DNA from: Sphagnum compactum
Taxonomy: Eukaryota > Bryophyta > Sphagnopsida > Sphagnales
Assembly (NCBI GenBank): GCA_965153455.1
Contig: OZ234502.1
Coordinates: 13,919,495-13,983,494, forward strand
Direction: 5' to 3'
DNA length: 64,000 bases
Both the position numbers and the translations under genes were made by a program. Below are positions 1 through 11,937 of this stretch, one piece after another. The notes under the pieces were generated by a model. That model saw only the letters and a list, made by a program, of their open reading frames with translations, made no database searches and was not told where the DNA came from. The first letter of the stretch is position 1. Every line of letters begins with the position of its first letter.

Positions 1-880
1 CCAACATAACCACATACTACTTCTTAAACCCTAGTAGTACCCTAGTCTCATATATGCATGATGAGCCTTGTATTCATTATTCAATACACATTACTCTCAT
101 AATCACATGCCCTCCAATTACACTTAAAAAGAAATATAAGAAGGCCTTTTAGGAACATTTTGAGCACATTTTGTTCATAGCGAGAAATAAGATGAACCAT
201 TTTTCACAACCTATCAAATATTTGTTAAATTTTTATGAGATATAAATATGGTAGTTGCATTTTCTCACACACCTAATGACTTTCATTTATGGTCACATCA
301 CATCCATGAGTTTACAATTATAGTCACATCCCGTTGCATAATGTTTAACATGGAAGATGACATGATCAATGTATCATGAGCACCATTGACCACAGTACAT
401 CATGTTCATTATATAATGGAAACATGGGTTGGAAGTGAATACGAGACAAAAGCATAGGCACACCAAACTTAGAACCTTAAAATGCCATGTTTCAAATAGT
501 TTGGGTAGATTGTCCAAAGTAGTGAACACTTCAAAAAAAAAAAAAGGTGCCAAAATTTAAAGACCATGTGGGGTGTGGTCATAGGCATGTTGATTAAGGA
601 AATCCATCTCATTTTCAAGGGGGTTTAAATGAAAATAAAGCTTGCAACAACCTTTAGGGGGATGAAGGGAGGTTTTCAACAAAAAACAATAAGGGGCCAA
701 TTAATTAAATCAAGGACAATATCAACAAGGGTTGAAATTAATATATTTGGGAATGGTTTGGTGAATAGCACTTATTGTGGGTAATCCACTTTCAATTCTA
801 GTTGATTTTCTTATTTGATGAATTAATAACGTTTTAAAAAAAAATGGTCTAACCAATTATATAGTTATCAAAACTTTTGG
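1..880. other. AT-rich intergenic DNA
   Basis: I see no gene here. The stretch is AT-rich with short homopolymer runs such as the A-run near 533-545. No open frame has a recognisable domain. Confidence 0.6.
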
Positions 881-1245
881 TTTTGAATGTAGGCTAAGGC
901 TAGTTTTAGCTTATTTTTTGTGATGGGCCAATTGTTAATTTTTAAGTTGTTTTGAATTTTTTGGATTTTGGTGTTTTCAAAATGTTCCCATCGTGTTCTC
1001 AAAAGGTTCTCATGGTGTTCTATTAAGATCTCAAAATTTTCAAATTGTTCCTCAACATGTTCTCAATAATAACAAAAGAGAGAAACATAGGGAATAGTTA
1101 GCCAACAATGGTTTTCACCCACATGGGCCTTATTTGGGCTTCTATTCAACATAGGGAACAACTTAAGGAACATCAACAAGATATTTGTGTAAAGGTCATT
1201 TTGATGTTACCATTGGAGTTGCCCTTATATAGGGAAGCTTAAGGC
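880..1245 (+). mobile_element. GTTCCC-rich dispersed repeat, copy 1
   Basis: The segment carries repeated GTTCCC/GTTCTC words about 15-25 bases apart from 980 to 1070. A more unique part follows, around ACCCACATGGGCC (about 1120) and GGGAACAACTTAAGGAACAT (about 1150-1172). The whole block reappears on the other strand at 53,045-53,440 with the same order of words, including GCCAACAATGG and the final AAGGTCATTTT. This is therefore a dispersed repeat and not unique sequence. There is no coding capacity. I infer a non-autonomous mobile element, but I found no terminal repeats or target duplications, so the edges are approximate. Confidence 0.65.
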
Positions 1246-1930
1246 TAAGACCTATGACCTTAGAACTTAGACATAGGACTCTAAAACCTAAAACCCTAAA
1301 GCATTATCTAAACCTAAGATTCTAACCATCTACTTAACCTTAAGAACTGGACCTTGTAAAGAACTTGTAAAAAAGCTCTATATTCATGTTCAATACTAGC
1401 CGGCATTGGTCTTCTTATTACTTATATTCATAGCCATTATTCAAAATTTTAATAGTTTCAAGTTGGTTATACTCATACCACATTGTATCTAAATGTAACA
1501 CTTTGCCTTACTATCTATTTCATTTTGATAATTACCATTTTAATGGGAGATTTTCATACCTTTATAGCATATTGGTATTATGAGAAACCATATACTTACA
1601 ATGCAAGCAAATGCTCCAATGAAATCAACACTCTTAACACTATATACTCCCTTTGTTAATGAACATTTTGGCTAAACACACACCCTATATAGACAAGGTA
1701 CCGTATTCGGTCCATGCAAATGACCATAAGCAAAGGGGCACATGGGTATCGCACATATAAAGAATAAGGTTATACTAAGAAGGGCTTGTTTTGAAATATC
1801 ACAATCAATACCCACAAAAACCTTCCTCACTCACCGACTTTTTTTTTTAAAAAAATGTGAAAATTTGAAAAATATTTATCGCAAATTCAATGATTTTTTT
1901 GAGAGAATTGCCAAATTAGAAAAAAGAAAA
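1246..1930. other. AT-rich intergenic DNA with CCTAAA-type words
   Basis: From 1250 to 1330 there are several CCTAAAA/CCCTAAA words, too few and too irregular to be telomeric. The rest is plain AT-rich sequence. The small frame at 1742-1945 is lysine and phenylalanine rich, as expected by chance from A/T runs, and I do not call it a gene. Confidence 0.5.
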
Positions 1931-2085
1931 TTCACAAAATTCTAGAAAAATATCATATTAATATTCATGGTTTCAAGTAAATAGCCACAGAGATATAAAG
2001 ATCTTCAGAAAAATTTCCTTCAATATTTTGTTAATTAATAAGAGCCAAAATTGGCTAAATTGGCTAAATATGGGTGATCAATGAG

Positions 2086-2286
2086 GAGAAAGCTGGAATG
2101 AAGGGGAGTTCAGGCGACCCATTCTAGGGCTTCCCGAGAAACCCTAATGCCAAATTTGCTGTATGAGGTTCTGGTGCACAGCTCCTAACTGCATTGCTAT
2201 TGCAGGATTCAGTTGATGAAGGTGTTGAGATGAGAAAGCTGTAATGAAGGGAGTTCAGATGACCCATCCTAGGGCTTCTGGGAGAT
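2086..2286. repeat. Imperfect direct repeat of about 54 bp
   Basis: A segment starting GAGAAAGCTGGAATGAAGG at 2086 recurs at 2232 as GAGAAAGCTGTAATGAAGG. The two copies also share GAGTTCAG, GACCCAT and CTAGGGCTTC in order. The copies are about 146 bp apart. Between and after them I see no gene. Confidence 0.7.
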
Positions 2287-3066
2287 TGTTAGATCAATCC
2301 AGAGAGACCCAAATGCTGCCCATGTGTTCAGCCCAAGATCAATGTTTCAGAAGCAGGTCCTGAACCTGCTGTTCGAAGGAGATTCAGCTCTCGGGTTCCC
2401 AAGAGATCGGTGATGTATGGAACACCTAATTTTTTTAAAAATGATTGTCCATGCTTCAACCCTAAAGGTGCCCACTGATTTGGAAGAGGGTTCAGGGGTT
2501 TGAGGGAGAGAAAGAACAGCAGCTGGAGGAAGGACATTTGAGAATAAGATGAAGATTTGACTGTGAATGCTCCTGGTGTGATTGGGGATGAGGAGGAGGA
2601 TTTGGAAGATTTGGAAGAATAAGGTGAAGAAGGACTTGGGTGTCCATCTAAAGAAGCATATGGAAATGTTGTACTGAGTTTGATTGAGTTCCCAGAAGAC
2701 CCAGCAACTCCACTGCAAAGGTAAATTCTCTCCGATTCTGGATCGGTGTTTTTTTGTAGGGATCTTGCATGAGGTCAGCTTGACTGAGGTTGATGATTGA
2801 GATTGGATATGCAGAGGCTTGGTTTATGTATTTGTTATGCTGACCCTTCTGTGCTTGGGTGCAGAGGGAAAAGTTAGGGCTTTTGGATGCAGACAGACAG
2901 GTAAAGAGGGCAGAAGCAGCACATTGTCAGAAACGAAGAGGTGAGAAGGTTGCTATAGCGATTCAGGGACTGAAACTTTCTTGTTAGTGCTGTCCACATG
3001 TTCTCTAGTTTAAGCATTTGGCCATGCCATTCTTTACGAGCAAGGAATTTTGTTTGTAAGAAGTGA
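2287..3066. other. Non-coding DNA, slightly less AT-rich
   Basis: Short overlapping frames on the minus strand (2328-2718) have no recognisable domain, and their amino-acid make-up looks random. GAGGA/GGAAGA purine words are common at 2590-2630. I see no promoter or RNA gene. Confidence 0.45.
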
Positions 3067-3776
3067 TTAAGGGCCACTTTAGACAAGGGTCCAGGGACCA
3101 CTTTGAAGCAAATTGAACCTTGAATTGGACCCTTCTTCACATTGAAAAAAAATAAAATTTCTAAGGTACAATGAGTGTGTCTAAAGGCTTGGGGTCCAAT
3201 TCAAGGGTCCAATATCAAAAATGTGTGATTGACATGTGAGAGGATTAGGTTAACATTTGGTCTTTTCTCTCTTCTTCTTCCTCTTTTTTCATGGTTTTTT
3301 AATTTTTTGTTTTCACTTCCATTTCATGCACTTGGGAAGAGCTGAAAATGCACTCTTTCTAGCAATCACCTTCTGAGGATCCACAAAACCAGCCATGCTA
3401 ACCCTAGAATTGATCAAAAAATGAGAGAGTGGGTGTGCTCTCAACAATGTCCTCAATCCATAGATGTGTCTTCCATTCTCACAGAATTTGAACATCAAGG
3501 GTAAAAGAGCAAAAAACAAAGAAATGAGCAACCTTGGACCCTAGCTTACACTTTGGTTCTCCACACTATGAGCTCTCCTTTAAGCTGTTTTTTTTTGGTC
3601 TGAACCAATTGGTTTTCCCTCCAAAATGATGCCATGTAGGCTAAATCACAATTTGATTTGTCTTGGTCCTGGTCTCTTGTTTAAAGACCTTGGGACCAAT
3701 TTAAAGCACTTGACCAAGAGTAATGCTCGATTTCATTGGATGCTGCTCCTTGGACCCTTGTTTAAAGTGGCCTTAA
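3067..3776. mobile_element. Inverted-repeat element of about 0.7 kb
   Basis: The left end reads TTAAGGGCCACTTTAGACAA followed by GGGTCCAGGGA. The right end, read in reverse complement, gives TTAAGGCCACTTTAAACAA followed by GGGTCCAAGGA. The outermost bases on each side include TTA, which would fit the 3-bp target of PIF/Harbinger-type elements. That class is only suggested, because the two ends differ by an indel. Inside, words of the type GGTCCAATTCAAGGGTCCAA and GGTCCCAAGGTC echo the ends, as in foldback or Tourist-like MITEs. The internal minus-strand frames (2874-3140, 3313-3531) show no transposase motif. Confidence 0.5.
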
Positions 3777-6690
3777 GAACCATGATTGGTGTAGGACTGT
3801 AAAAAGATTTCTTTGTTGTAGTATTGTGATTTATCCTGTTTGGGTATTATAGACAAGCACAATCCAAAAATTCTGGGCCAAGATTCCACAAGAATGAGGC
3901 ATGAAGATTACCTGCAAAAGTGGAGGCAAGAGATTGAGCGGGTATTTGGTGGCTGGATTTGTGCATAGGAGGCAGGTGTCACATTGCCCATACATAACTT
4001 TCAACCTTCTTAAGCTGGTTTCAATATGATGTTTCTTGGTTGATGCAGTTGTTCACCTAGATTGTTTCCTGGTGTTACAGGACACAAAGATGGCTGTGTT
4101 GATGCCAGCCACCAATGCCATTTAATGGAGCCTGGCCCCATCAGGGACAGTTGTGTCATTTCCAGAAGATGTGGTAAATCTGCCCAAATCCTTCAACTCT
4201 GGGGTTTGCAGGTCTCATACATTTCCCTCTTTTGGCTTTGGGGAACATAATACAGTTTCATGGTCAAACATGATGTGACAGGTGCTGTTCTTTACCAAGT
4301 CTTCCCTGTTCTCCAGAACTATTAGGTCACTTTCTACTGGAATTGGCTTGTTTTTTTTCATGGTCTTATTAGGTCCTTCAGGGCATCATTGCCCAGATTG
4401 CATGTGTAGGGAACAGAAACATGAGCATTACCAGTCATGCTTGGTTGGCAAACTATGCATCTTGTATAGGAGAGTATAATCATATGGGTGCACACAATTG
4501 TGGGGTTTGTTGATTTTTGTTGTGTTGTTGGTGAGGATCTGGACTGTTTTGCTATGATTGTGGCTTTAAGTTCTGTTTCTTTGTAAATGATCTGTTTCCT
4601 GAACTTTCCTTTGTGCAGATCCTGTTTGTGAGACATGCCTATGTTAGGCATTGCACCTCACAATCTGGATCTTTTTCCATTTCATTTTCTTGCTGGTACC
4701 CACATGTACAAGAGCAATGTTCTGCACTCTTATGCCCCAACTCATACAACTTTCAAGATTGCAAGTCCAAAGTGCCCCTCTGCAGCCTTACATGCTATAA
4801 AGTGGTCCATGCTATTACTTCAATGTAGTTGTTGCTGGGACAAATTTTTGTCACATATACTACCCTGTACCTGACACATCAAGTTGCAAGTTCAACTCTC
4901 AATCTATCATGCCAATGCTTACCTTCAACAACTGGAGTCCCTTTGGGCACATAAGGCTGGATGAAGACCTCTGACACAAATTTGCATCTGGGGTCTGAAG
5001 CTGTGATGCCTCATGTGCAGATATTACAGCAAAAGGTGAAGTGTTCTTGGGTGGTTCAAGGTGCTGAGGTTTTCAAGCAGCACATGCAAGCCCTATGACA
5101 CATGTGGGGCACAGAACCACTGAGCAGCTACTGCCAAGTCTTGAAAACCATGGCTTCAGACATTGCTGGCTCAATGCCCTTGTTTTGGGAAGTCTGCTGC
5201 TGAAGCAGAATGTGGATAGCAAGCTGGGTATGTTGGCACTGATTATGCATATAATAGAAAGGTCATTTCAAATTTGCAAGCATGTCTTACCATTCTTGGT
5301 TGGTTCTCTGAGACATCTTCAATGGAGCTGTTTTAACTGTTTAGGAGGATGGTGCAAAAGTATGTTCTGGTTGGCCTGTAGATAACAATTGAGGTCTAAA
5401 CATCACCAATGCAATGTCCTGGCTAATATACCAGCTGGAGTGGGGTTCAACTCAACAACCTGTGATGTTGACAGGTGCCCAATTTACCCCTTCACAATTC
5501 GTTTTTTATCTTTCAGCACACTACAGGAAGCTGAAGGACATTGAGTTGTTTGCAGATAGTATAAAGTTTCACATAATTATCACTTGCACTGCAAAAGCGT
5601 GCCTGAAAATTTTGAAGATTTTATTTCTTGACAAAGTCAAGACTGTCTTTTGAACCAGATCTGAGGTTCGTGCACTGGATTATGAGCAAAACATGTTACT
5701 ATTGAATACTTCAGATAAGCAGTCTTCAGAGTTTCCTAGCTTTTGATGATTTCCAGAGAGTTTTATGTATGTGGAGCTCTTCCAAAGCACCAAAGGAGTG
5801 ACTGTGGGGCCCAGAGTCCTTGGCAGAAAATCATCAGCAGATTTTTACAATGTTGCAAATCCATTTCTTCATTGTCTGGTTTATTGTCTTGATATTGCAT
5901 TGGCATCAAGACTTCAGAGTTTTAAAGCTTTACCAAACTGTGTATAAGAAAATTCCAATTAGGTACTTCAACCTAATTCCAATCAGGATATGGTGTAACA
6001 TCCTGATGAATTCAATCCAAAAACTTTCAATTGTTTCCAGAGAATGTGTCAATGTGATTGCAGCTTTACATCACCCGGTCATCTCTGTGCTCTCAGATGG
6101 GAGAGAGAGAGAGTTCAGTATGCTATGCATTTCCTTGGCTCAATGCACATGATGTTTTTTGATGAATTAACTTGGCTATCACTGCAAGGAAATTGTGTCT
6201 CTTAGATAGGTACCCAGATTCAGCAAAGCAACCACATTGAAATCAACACATGTATAAGTAGATTTTCTTTTGAGTTTCTTTGGTAAAATTTTCCCCCTTT
6301 ACCAAGTTGAAAAGGATTCTTCTACTGCAGGGATTGAGATTGATTCCAATGTCTGTCAAAAATTGTGTAAAAACCCATCATGAGGACAGCCATTAATGAC
6401 CCTCTTTTTTAGCCTTTTGTCTTTTCCTTCACTTTCAATGGAAGATGTGGCCACACTCCTCTTAACTCAGGAGACCATAGCACATGTCAGTAATCTTCTG
6501 CACAAAAATTAAGAGCTCTGTCATATGTGTTTTCAAATCATTGTGAATTTTGTACAAACCAGCTAGACCTTAAGTCCTGTTGCGTGATTTTAGGGGGGTG
6601 GGAGGGGGTGAGGGATTGTGTATGGTGGGTATATGTCATACTTATTCCTCCCTACAAAGTAAGTTTTGTTGTGGAGGATGTTAAGTACCA
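3777..6690. other. Gene-free-looking stretch of higher complexity
   Basis: This is one of the less AT-rich parts of the window and contains many short plus-strand frames, for example 4635-4874, 5095-5385 and 5414-5653. None shows a domain I know, and adjacent frames do not join into a plausible exon chain. One good 3' splice-site-like string (TTTCCTTTGTGCAG, ending at 4618) precedes one of these frames. The region could be an old pseudogene or the introns of an unrecognised gene. I cannot support either. Confidence 0.35.
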
Positions 6691-7285
6691 CTACAAAAAC
6701 TTTGCAGGTGTCAGGGCGTGGTGTCCTGCATGGTTGCACAATTCATTGATCCCAATTGTTGTACATGGTAGGACACCCCCATTGAACTTTGCGGGCGGTG
6801 TTAGAAAAAGGCATGTAATGCCTTGTGTGGTTCTATTGCAGGGTTTGATTAAAAACTTGAAAAATAAAAGTAAAATAAAGCATCAAACACAGTTCTTTCA
6901 AGCAACAGGTAATAGGCTAGTGATAATAATTAGATCCTTGCTTACTTGCAGTGGTGGGTTCAAATTCCATGAGGAGCTTGCAGAACATCTCAAGTTCTTT
7001 TGTTTTGTGTAGAACAAAAAAGATGGGGTTGTTTAAAGTTCCCCCAACTATCACACTTCTTGTTTTGCATGTCTTGCAATTGCTCACCACTTTAAACCCA
7101 CAACCATTAAAGACACAGATCAAGTACCTACCAGTAGCCTAGTTCCATCCATTGGACTCTTGCAGTGGCATTGTAATTTGTTGGAACTATTTACGGTGTT
7201 GACATTATTCAAACACTTGTGGCAGAACCATGCAGGTGTTACGACATGGTACTACACTGACACCTGCAGAGTTTGTAGGGGGATG
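6691..7285. mobile_element. CACTA-like inverted-repeat element
   Basis: The left end contains CACTACAAAAACTTTGCAGG and then TGTCAGGGCGTGGTGTCCTGCATGG. The right end, in reverse complement (about 7285 back to 7220), reads CTACAAACTCTGCAGGTGTC and later ACACCTGCATGGTTCTG. The two ends thus pair as imperfect inverted repeats. The CACTACAA start and the repeated subterminal words (AACTTTGCAGGTGTC, AACTTTGCGGGCGGTGTTA) recall CACTA/En-Spm elements. The right terminus reads CCCTACAA instead of CACTACAA, and I found no 3-bp target duplication, so the class is tentative. There is no transposase inside. Confidence 0.4.
6905..7015 (+). repeat. Possible tRNA-derived SINE head
   Basis: TAGGCTAGTGATAA at about 6912 resembles a Pol III A box. 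GGGTTCAAATTCC at 6956 closely resembles a B box (consensus GGTTCGANTCC), 35-40 bases downstream. No folded tRNA can be drawn, so a SINE head is the more likely reading. Chance resemblance is possible. Confidence 0.25.
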
Positions 7286-9470
7286 TTTAACATCTTTGCC
7301 ATTTTGTTTTGTATGCATCTTCAGATAAGTTATTGGCAAGTTCTGTTGAACTGCACAAATACAAGCTACCTATTTTGTGATCAGATTATGGAAACAGAAA
7401 AGAAAATCCAGAGAGCTTGGTGTATATAAATAGCAAAATCTCTCTCTGCAGCTGCACACCCATTTATCTTAACTGAAATCTCGGACTGTTATTTGCAAGT
7501 AGGAAAGGGTACACAAGACCCGTATTACTGATTGGTACTTCTGAGGGGGGTTTGCACTTTGCACAAATTATTGCAGTGGCAGTTCTTGTACTTGAAGTTG
7601 GCACCCACTCGTATCATCAAGCATATGCTGGTAAAGCAAGTGGGTGATGTAGTAAAGCATGAGAAAAATGTGACATAAGTAGCAATGTAAATTGTGATCA
7701 CGATAACATACCACTTGTGTCCGAGTAATGTTAATAATACCGCTTAATACTGGTAGAATGAGATTTCTCTACCCTGTGCAGTGTGCACTACAGCATGCAG
7801 CTGCGGGACTGAATTTTAAAATAATTTTTAACACGCAACCATAACGGTGTTACAATTTCTAACAGCTTTCAACAACTGCATCTGAGTAGACAAAGGCAAT
7901 CTTCACACAGGCACCAGATTTTCTAGATTTGCAAAATATGTTGCCCACATAACAGTTATATCGCTCAAAAGGACGAAATGGATTAAAGGAAAAGGCTTTA
8001 AAGCTACATGTTATTAATCATTTGTATCGTTTTTGCTTAAAAGTAGACTTTGTCATTTTGGAAGGATGTAACTTTAGGAATACAAAGTACACATGTCTCC
8101 AAGTAGAAGCTTCGTTTATTATTATACATTATAGTTATTTGCAAAGTGTTGTGAATTGGGTGTGAGAATTATAGCTAGTTTCATCAAAATAGTGAATCAA
8201 ATGACAAAAGTAGTGAGAAAAAATTCAAAAGAGTAGAGTTTTCTTTAAAGTCATACCCAATTCAACTCTTCTTTTGTTTCCAATTAATTTTATCATCTCC
8301 TCTTTGCGATTATTCATAACGTTTCAAAAAGATTTGACCACACAACAAAATTCAACATGATATTGTCGTGATTATTTAATGTGATTGGGAAAGATGTGCT
8401 AGCAAGCAAAGGATGCTTGCACGCTTCAAAGTTGCTTTGGGGGTGATTGAATGGAAAGGTGGCTAATTTATGGAGTCACATTCATATTTTTGCACGGTAG
8501 CCTTTTGTTTAAATGGATGTGGTGATAAATATATGTTTCAATCTGTTAATTGATAATTGATTCTAAATTCATAACTTGATTATGAAACTAAAAGTATATA
8601 TATTTTTTGAAAATGTTGCCCTTATTGTTAATAATGGACTTTTGAAGGGACAACATAGGGACTAGTTTCCTAATTACAATGTTATAACATCAATGTATTC
8701 ATAGTAAGTTACAAGTTAATTGATTTTTAGTGACTAAGTACATATGTTGAAGAATGTAATAAATAACATATATATGGAACCATTTTCTTGAAAACCTTAG
8801 CAAATATTTTTTTGTGGAAGTAAAATGGTTAAAATTTGACCTTATTTTCATAAGGATATGAGTTACAAATTATTTTTTCTTTTAAATTGTTTGTTCTAAA
8901 AGTGTTTGTTTATGAAATATCTAAAAGGGTCATTATTCATATCCAAATATTATAATTTTAAAAAAATTACATCCATCAAAATAGCTAACATCATCATTTA
9001 TTTAATTAAAAAAATAGAATATGAATGTTCACAAATGTATGAACATCAACTTATAAATGATTATAATCATAAGTTATGATAAACAAGTAACCATGTTCTT
9101 TGGCAAACTTTTATGGACTCCTATGGAGTGGAGTGTTTGCCTAAAATGAGCCACCTAACCATGCATTCACCTTTGGGCATTGCAAATAAAACTAAATCCA
9201 TTTTAGCACATGTGAATCAGAAGTCAATTTATTGGTGATATTGTGTGGCAAGATCCAAAACCATTAGCAATATGTGCATGTCATTGATTGAGCTTGTAAA
9301 TGATATTCTATTTTAAAAATTCAATATTATGCGAAATTGATTATTTGTTTTTCAAATGGAATTAGTGAATGCGAAACTTTCAATGTTGAACAAATAGCAA
9401 TATGTGGAAACACAACCTAAAAATTTAGTGAACATATTGTGCTAAAGTTCAAAATTATAGCAAAAGTGTC
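7286..9470. other. AT-rich intergenic DNA
   Basis: I see nothing here beyond AT-rich sequence, most extreme at 8,500-9,060. No coding frame, RNA gene or tandem array was recognised. Confidence 0.55.
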
Positions 9471-9473
9471 ATG

Positions 9474-9540
9474 TGGGGGAATCAAACCCTGGCAAAGATC
9501 ACCCTACCCATTGTAGCACATGGCTGACCTACACAAGCAA
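9474..9540 (-). repeat. Possible SINE-like fragment with Pol III B box
   Basis: On the minus strand the segment reads TGTGCTACAATGGGTAGGG (A-box-like, 9,501-9,520) and then GGGTTTGATTCCCC (B-box-like, 9,476-9,489). This is the spacing expected of a tRNA-derived SINE head. Both ends are undefined. Confidence 0.25.
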
Positions 9541-9812
9541 TCAAGGTTATTGTTCTTAAGAAAATCATCAAATGGCTTTTGCATGTTGATTTGCTAATTT
9601 GCCGATTGTCGTTTACCAAACAAGCCATGATTATGGAAACAAAAGCCAATAAAGAACATCAAGTTTGTGGTCCAACCTCTCACCATCATCCCCAATGCCA
9701 TCCATTTATAGCTTAAATATTTATTAATTGCAATTAGCATAACAAGATTTAAAAAGGCAACCTGCTTGCTTCACATTCCAAGTACTTAAGAAATTCAAAA
9801 CACAATTTCAAG

Positions 9813-11937
9813 TTATGCATCAAATATACAGATTACCAAATCAAGGTGAGTGGTAAGTCTATTTTTAAGCTTGGATTTCATGAAAAAGGATTTAGATGTG
9901 ATCCAAATTTGGCCATTGGGTCATCTTGCAACTAGTACATACAGGGGGTAGACCACCCCTAGAACATCCATGAGTTCTTGAGAAGGAAACCACATTTCCA
10001 ATTCATTAATCAATTGAACAACAACAATTGATGCTTGTTGTTTCACCCCATTCAATGATAGTAGGATAAATCTTTTGGGTCACAAAGGCTACCACCCTAA
10101 TCTTGAAGTTCCTATGCCATGCCCAAACATGCTGCCTTGAGCCCAAATGATTAATTCCAATGTTTGGGTTTGCGATCCATTTCAAGCAAATGTGATCATG
10201 ATTTGCTTCCACCAACCCATGGAAGCTTTGAAAAAGGTCACTGGTGAAAGCTAAAACATGATCAACATAAAATTTGTTCAAATCATCTTGCTAGATGTTC
10301 ACCACCACCACAAATCACAAACAAAATATCACACAGTTGGGCAAATTTCACTAATACATTAACAATTTCCAGCATTGGGACCAAACACACCAAAGACAAG
10401 AAAATTTCCACATCACAAAACAACTCAAGATTGGAGGTAGCCAATGCGATGGTGAAAAAATCCAAAGCCATCTTCATCGATAGGGGGTGATACTCACAAA
10501 GAACATGTTTCATAGGTGATAACATGGTGATCCAACATGTCTTCACATTGCGTAAGAACTTATTTCCCTTTGTTTCCATAATGTCAACTAGTTTAGTAAA
10601 CTCCATGTGTCTCTTTGGGCTATTTACAAAGTAGGAGTATAGATTACATGAGGTTTTTTAACCTCACAATCGTTAGCAAATCAAAGAATGTTTGCATCAC
10701 CAAATTGCACTGGTGAGCCATGCAATGCATGCCCACAACAAATGGTGTGTAATCTTGCTGGATTTGCATTATGACTCCATTTCACACTCCCTGAAACACA
10801 ATTACTCCATCTGGCCCAAAATAAACAAATTTATTAGTAATGTGCTCTTTTGAAATCCCTCCACAAAGTTTAAGAAAGTTCATAAGAACCCTTGTAAGGT
10901 TGTCTAAATTAGAACCATCCACAATTTATTTCATAGTCAACAAAATTAAAATCCAAGACCAATCCTTTAGCACATATCCATGGATTGAAATCCAATTTTG
11001 GTTGTCCATGTTTGTCATTAGCTGTCAATGCAACATATGAAGCATTACTCATGAATTTTTTCAATGTTGCCAGAACTTGGTTGTGGATGCAACCTGCCAT
11101 CTCTTAGCCGACATAGTCACTCCAACGTTTCTTTGAATTTTTCTTCAATTTCAAAAAATCAAAGAGAGCTTTAAAACTTTCATAATTAGTCACAGGTCTA
11201 CTTTTGTTCAACAACAAAGAAATGGAATAAAATTGGATAAGCTTCCTCTTGTGCTATGAAACTACACCAAATTGAAAAGCTATTCCATCACTAAAGGACA
11301 TTTCATAGTTGCATATTGATTTCATACTTTTGCATATATACGTTTTACATCCATAACCGCTTACCCATCCTTTGTTTTCTTCTTTGCGACATGTTTTTTT
11401 AATGAATCCCATTTTGGAGCAAGTAATTTTTCTTTCCTTGACATCTTGGAGCACACAATGCACTTCACTGCAATTAGGATGCCAACATCATTGAAAATAA
11501 TCTCTGCCCAAGGCATCTTCACAAACCATATCTTTTGAAACTTTCGATTGATATCACCTTCAGGTCTTGTGGGCCACCATGATGTGAAGCAAATTCTGGT
11601 TCAATTGATTCTATAATTGTTACGGGAAAAACAACATATCAACAATATCTGCATCAACACCCACATCACCAAACAATGATTAATTAGGGTCATGACAACT
11701 AACATCAACTGTTTCAGATATTTCAACATAATGACAAATACACCTTTTAGCCACATAAAAGCCATCAAGGTGATAAAAACATTTCTTGAAACAAGTTTCG
11801 ATAGGAACTCGAGAATGAAAAAAGACTTGGAACTTATAGTTGGGAGGAAGGTAGTCTTGTCCTTGGGTGGTACCATTAGGAACGTCACACCTTGATTTTC
11901 TTGGACCCATCAAACTCTGAAAAATCATAAGAAACAC
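9813..11937 (-). pseudogene. Decayed hAT-like transposase gene, copy 1
   Basis: Read on the minus strand, pieces of one protein occur in the right order in shifting frames. Near 11,700-11,900 there is a stretch with QGQDYLPP and ETCFKKCFYHLDGFY. Near 11,450-11,575 comes WFVKMPWAEIIFNDVG, at 11,015-11,085 LKKFMSNASYVALTAN, and near 10,700-10,750 MHCMAHQCNLVMQTF. At 10,515-10,606 lies EFTKLVDIMETKGNKF, and at 9,841-9,884 FMKSKLKNRLTTHL, which resembles the C-terminal dimerisation end of hAT transposases. The order, the HCMAH box and the C-terminal block match, from memory, a large plant hAT-related family. The second copy at 33.3-34.2 kb shares these boxes. Several stop codons and frameshifts make it dead. 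I found no terminal inverted repeats. Confidence 0.7.

Noticed and set aside
3777-6690. A multi-exon gene built from the many plus-strand frames
   Set aside because: No domain, no consistent splice pairs and no shared reading frame could be found; any model would be invented.
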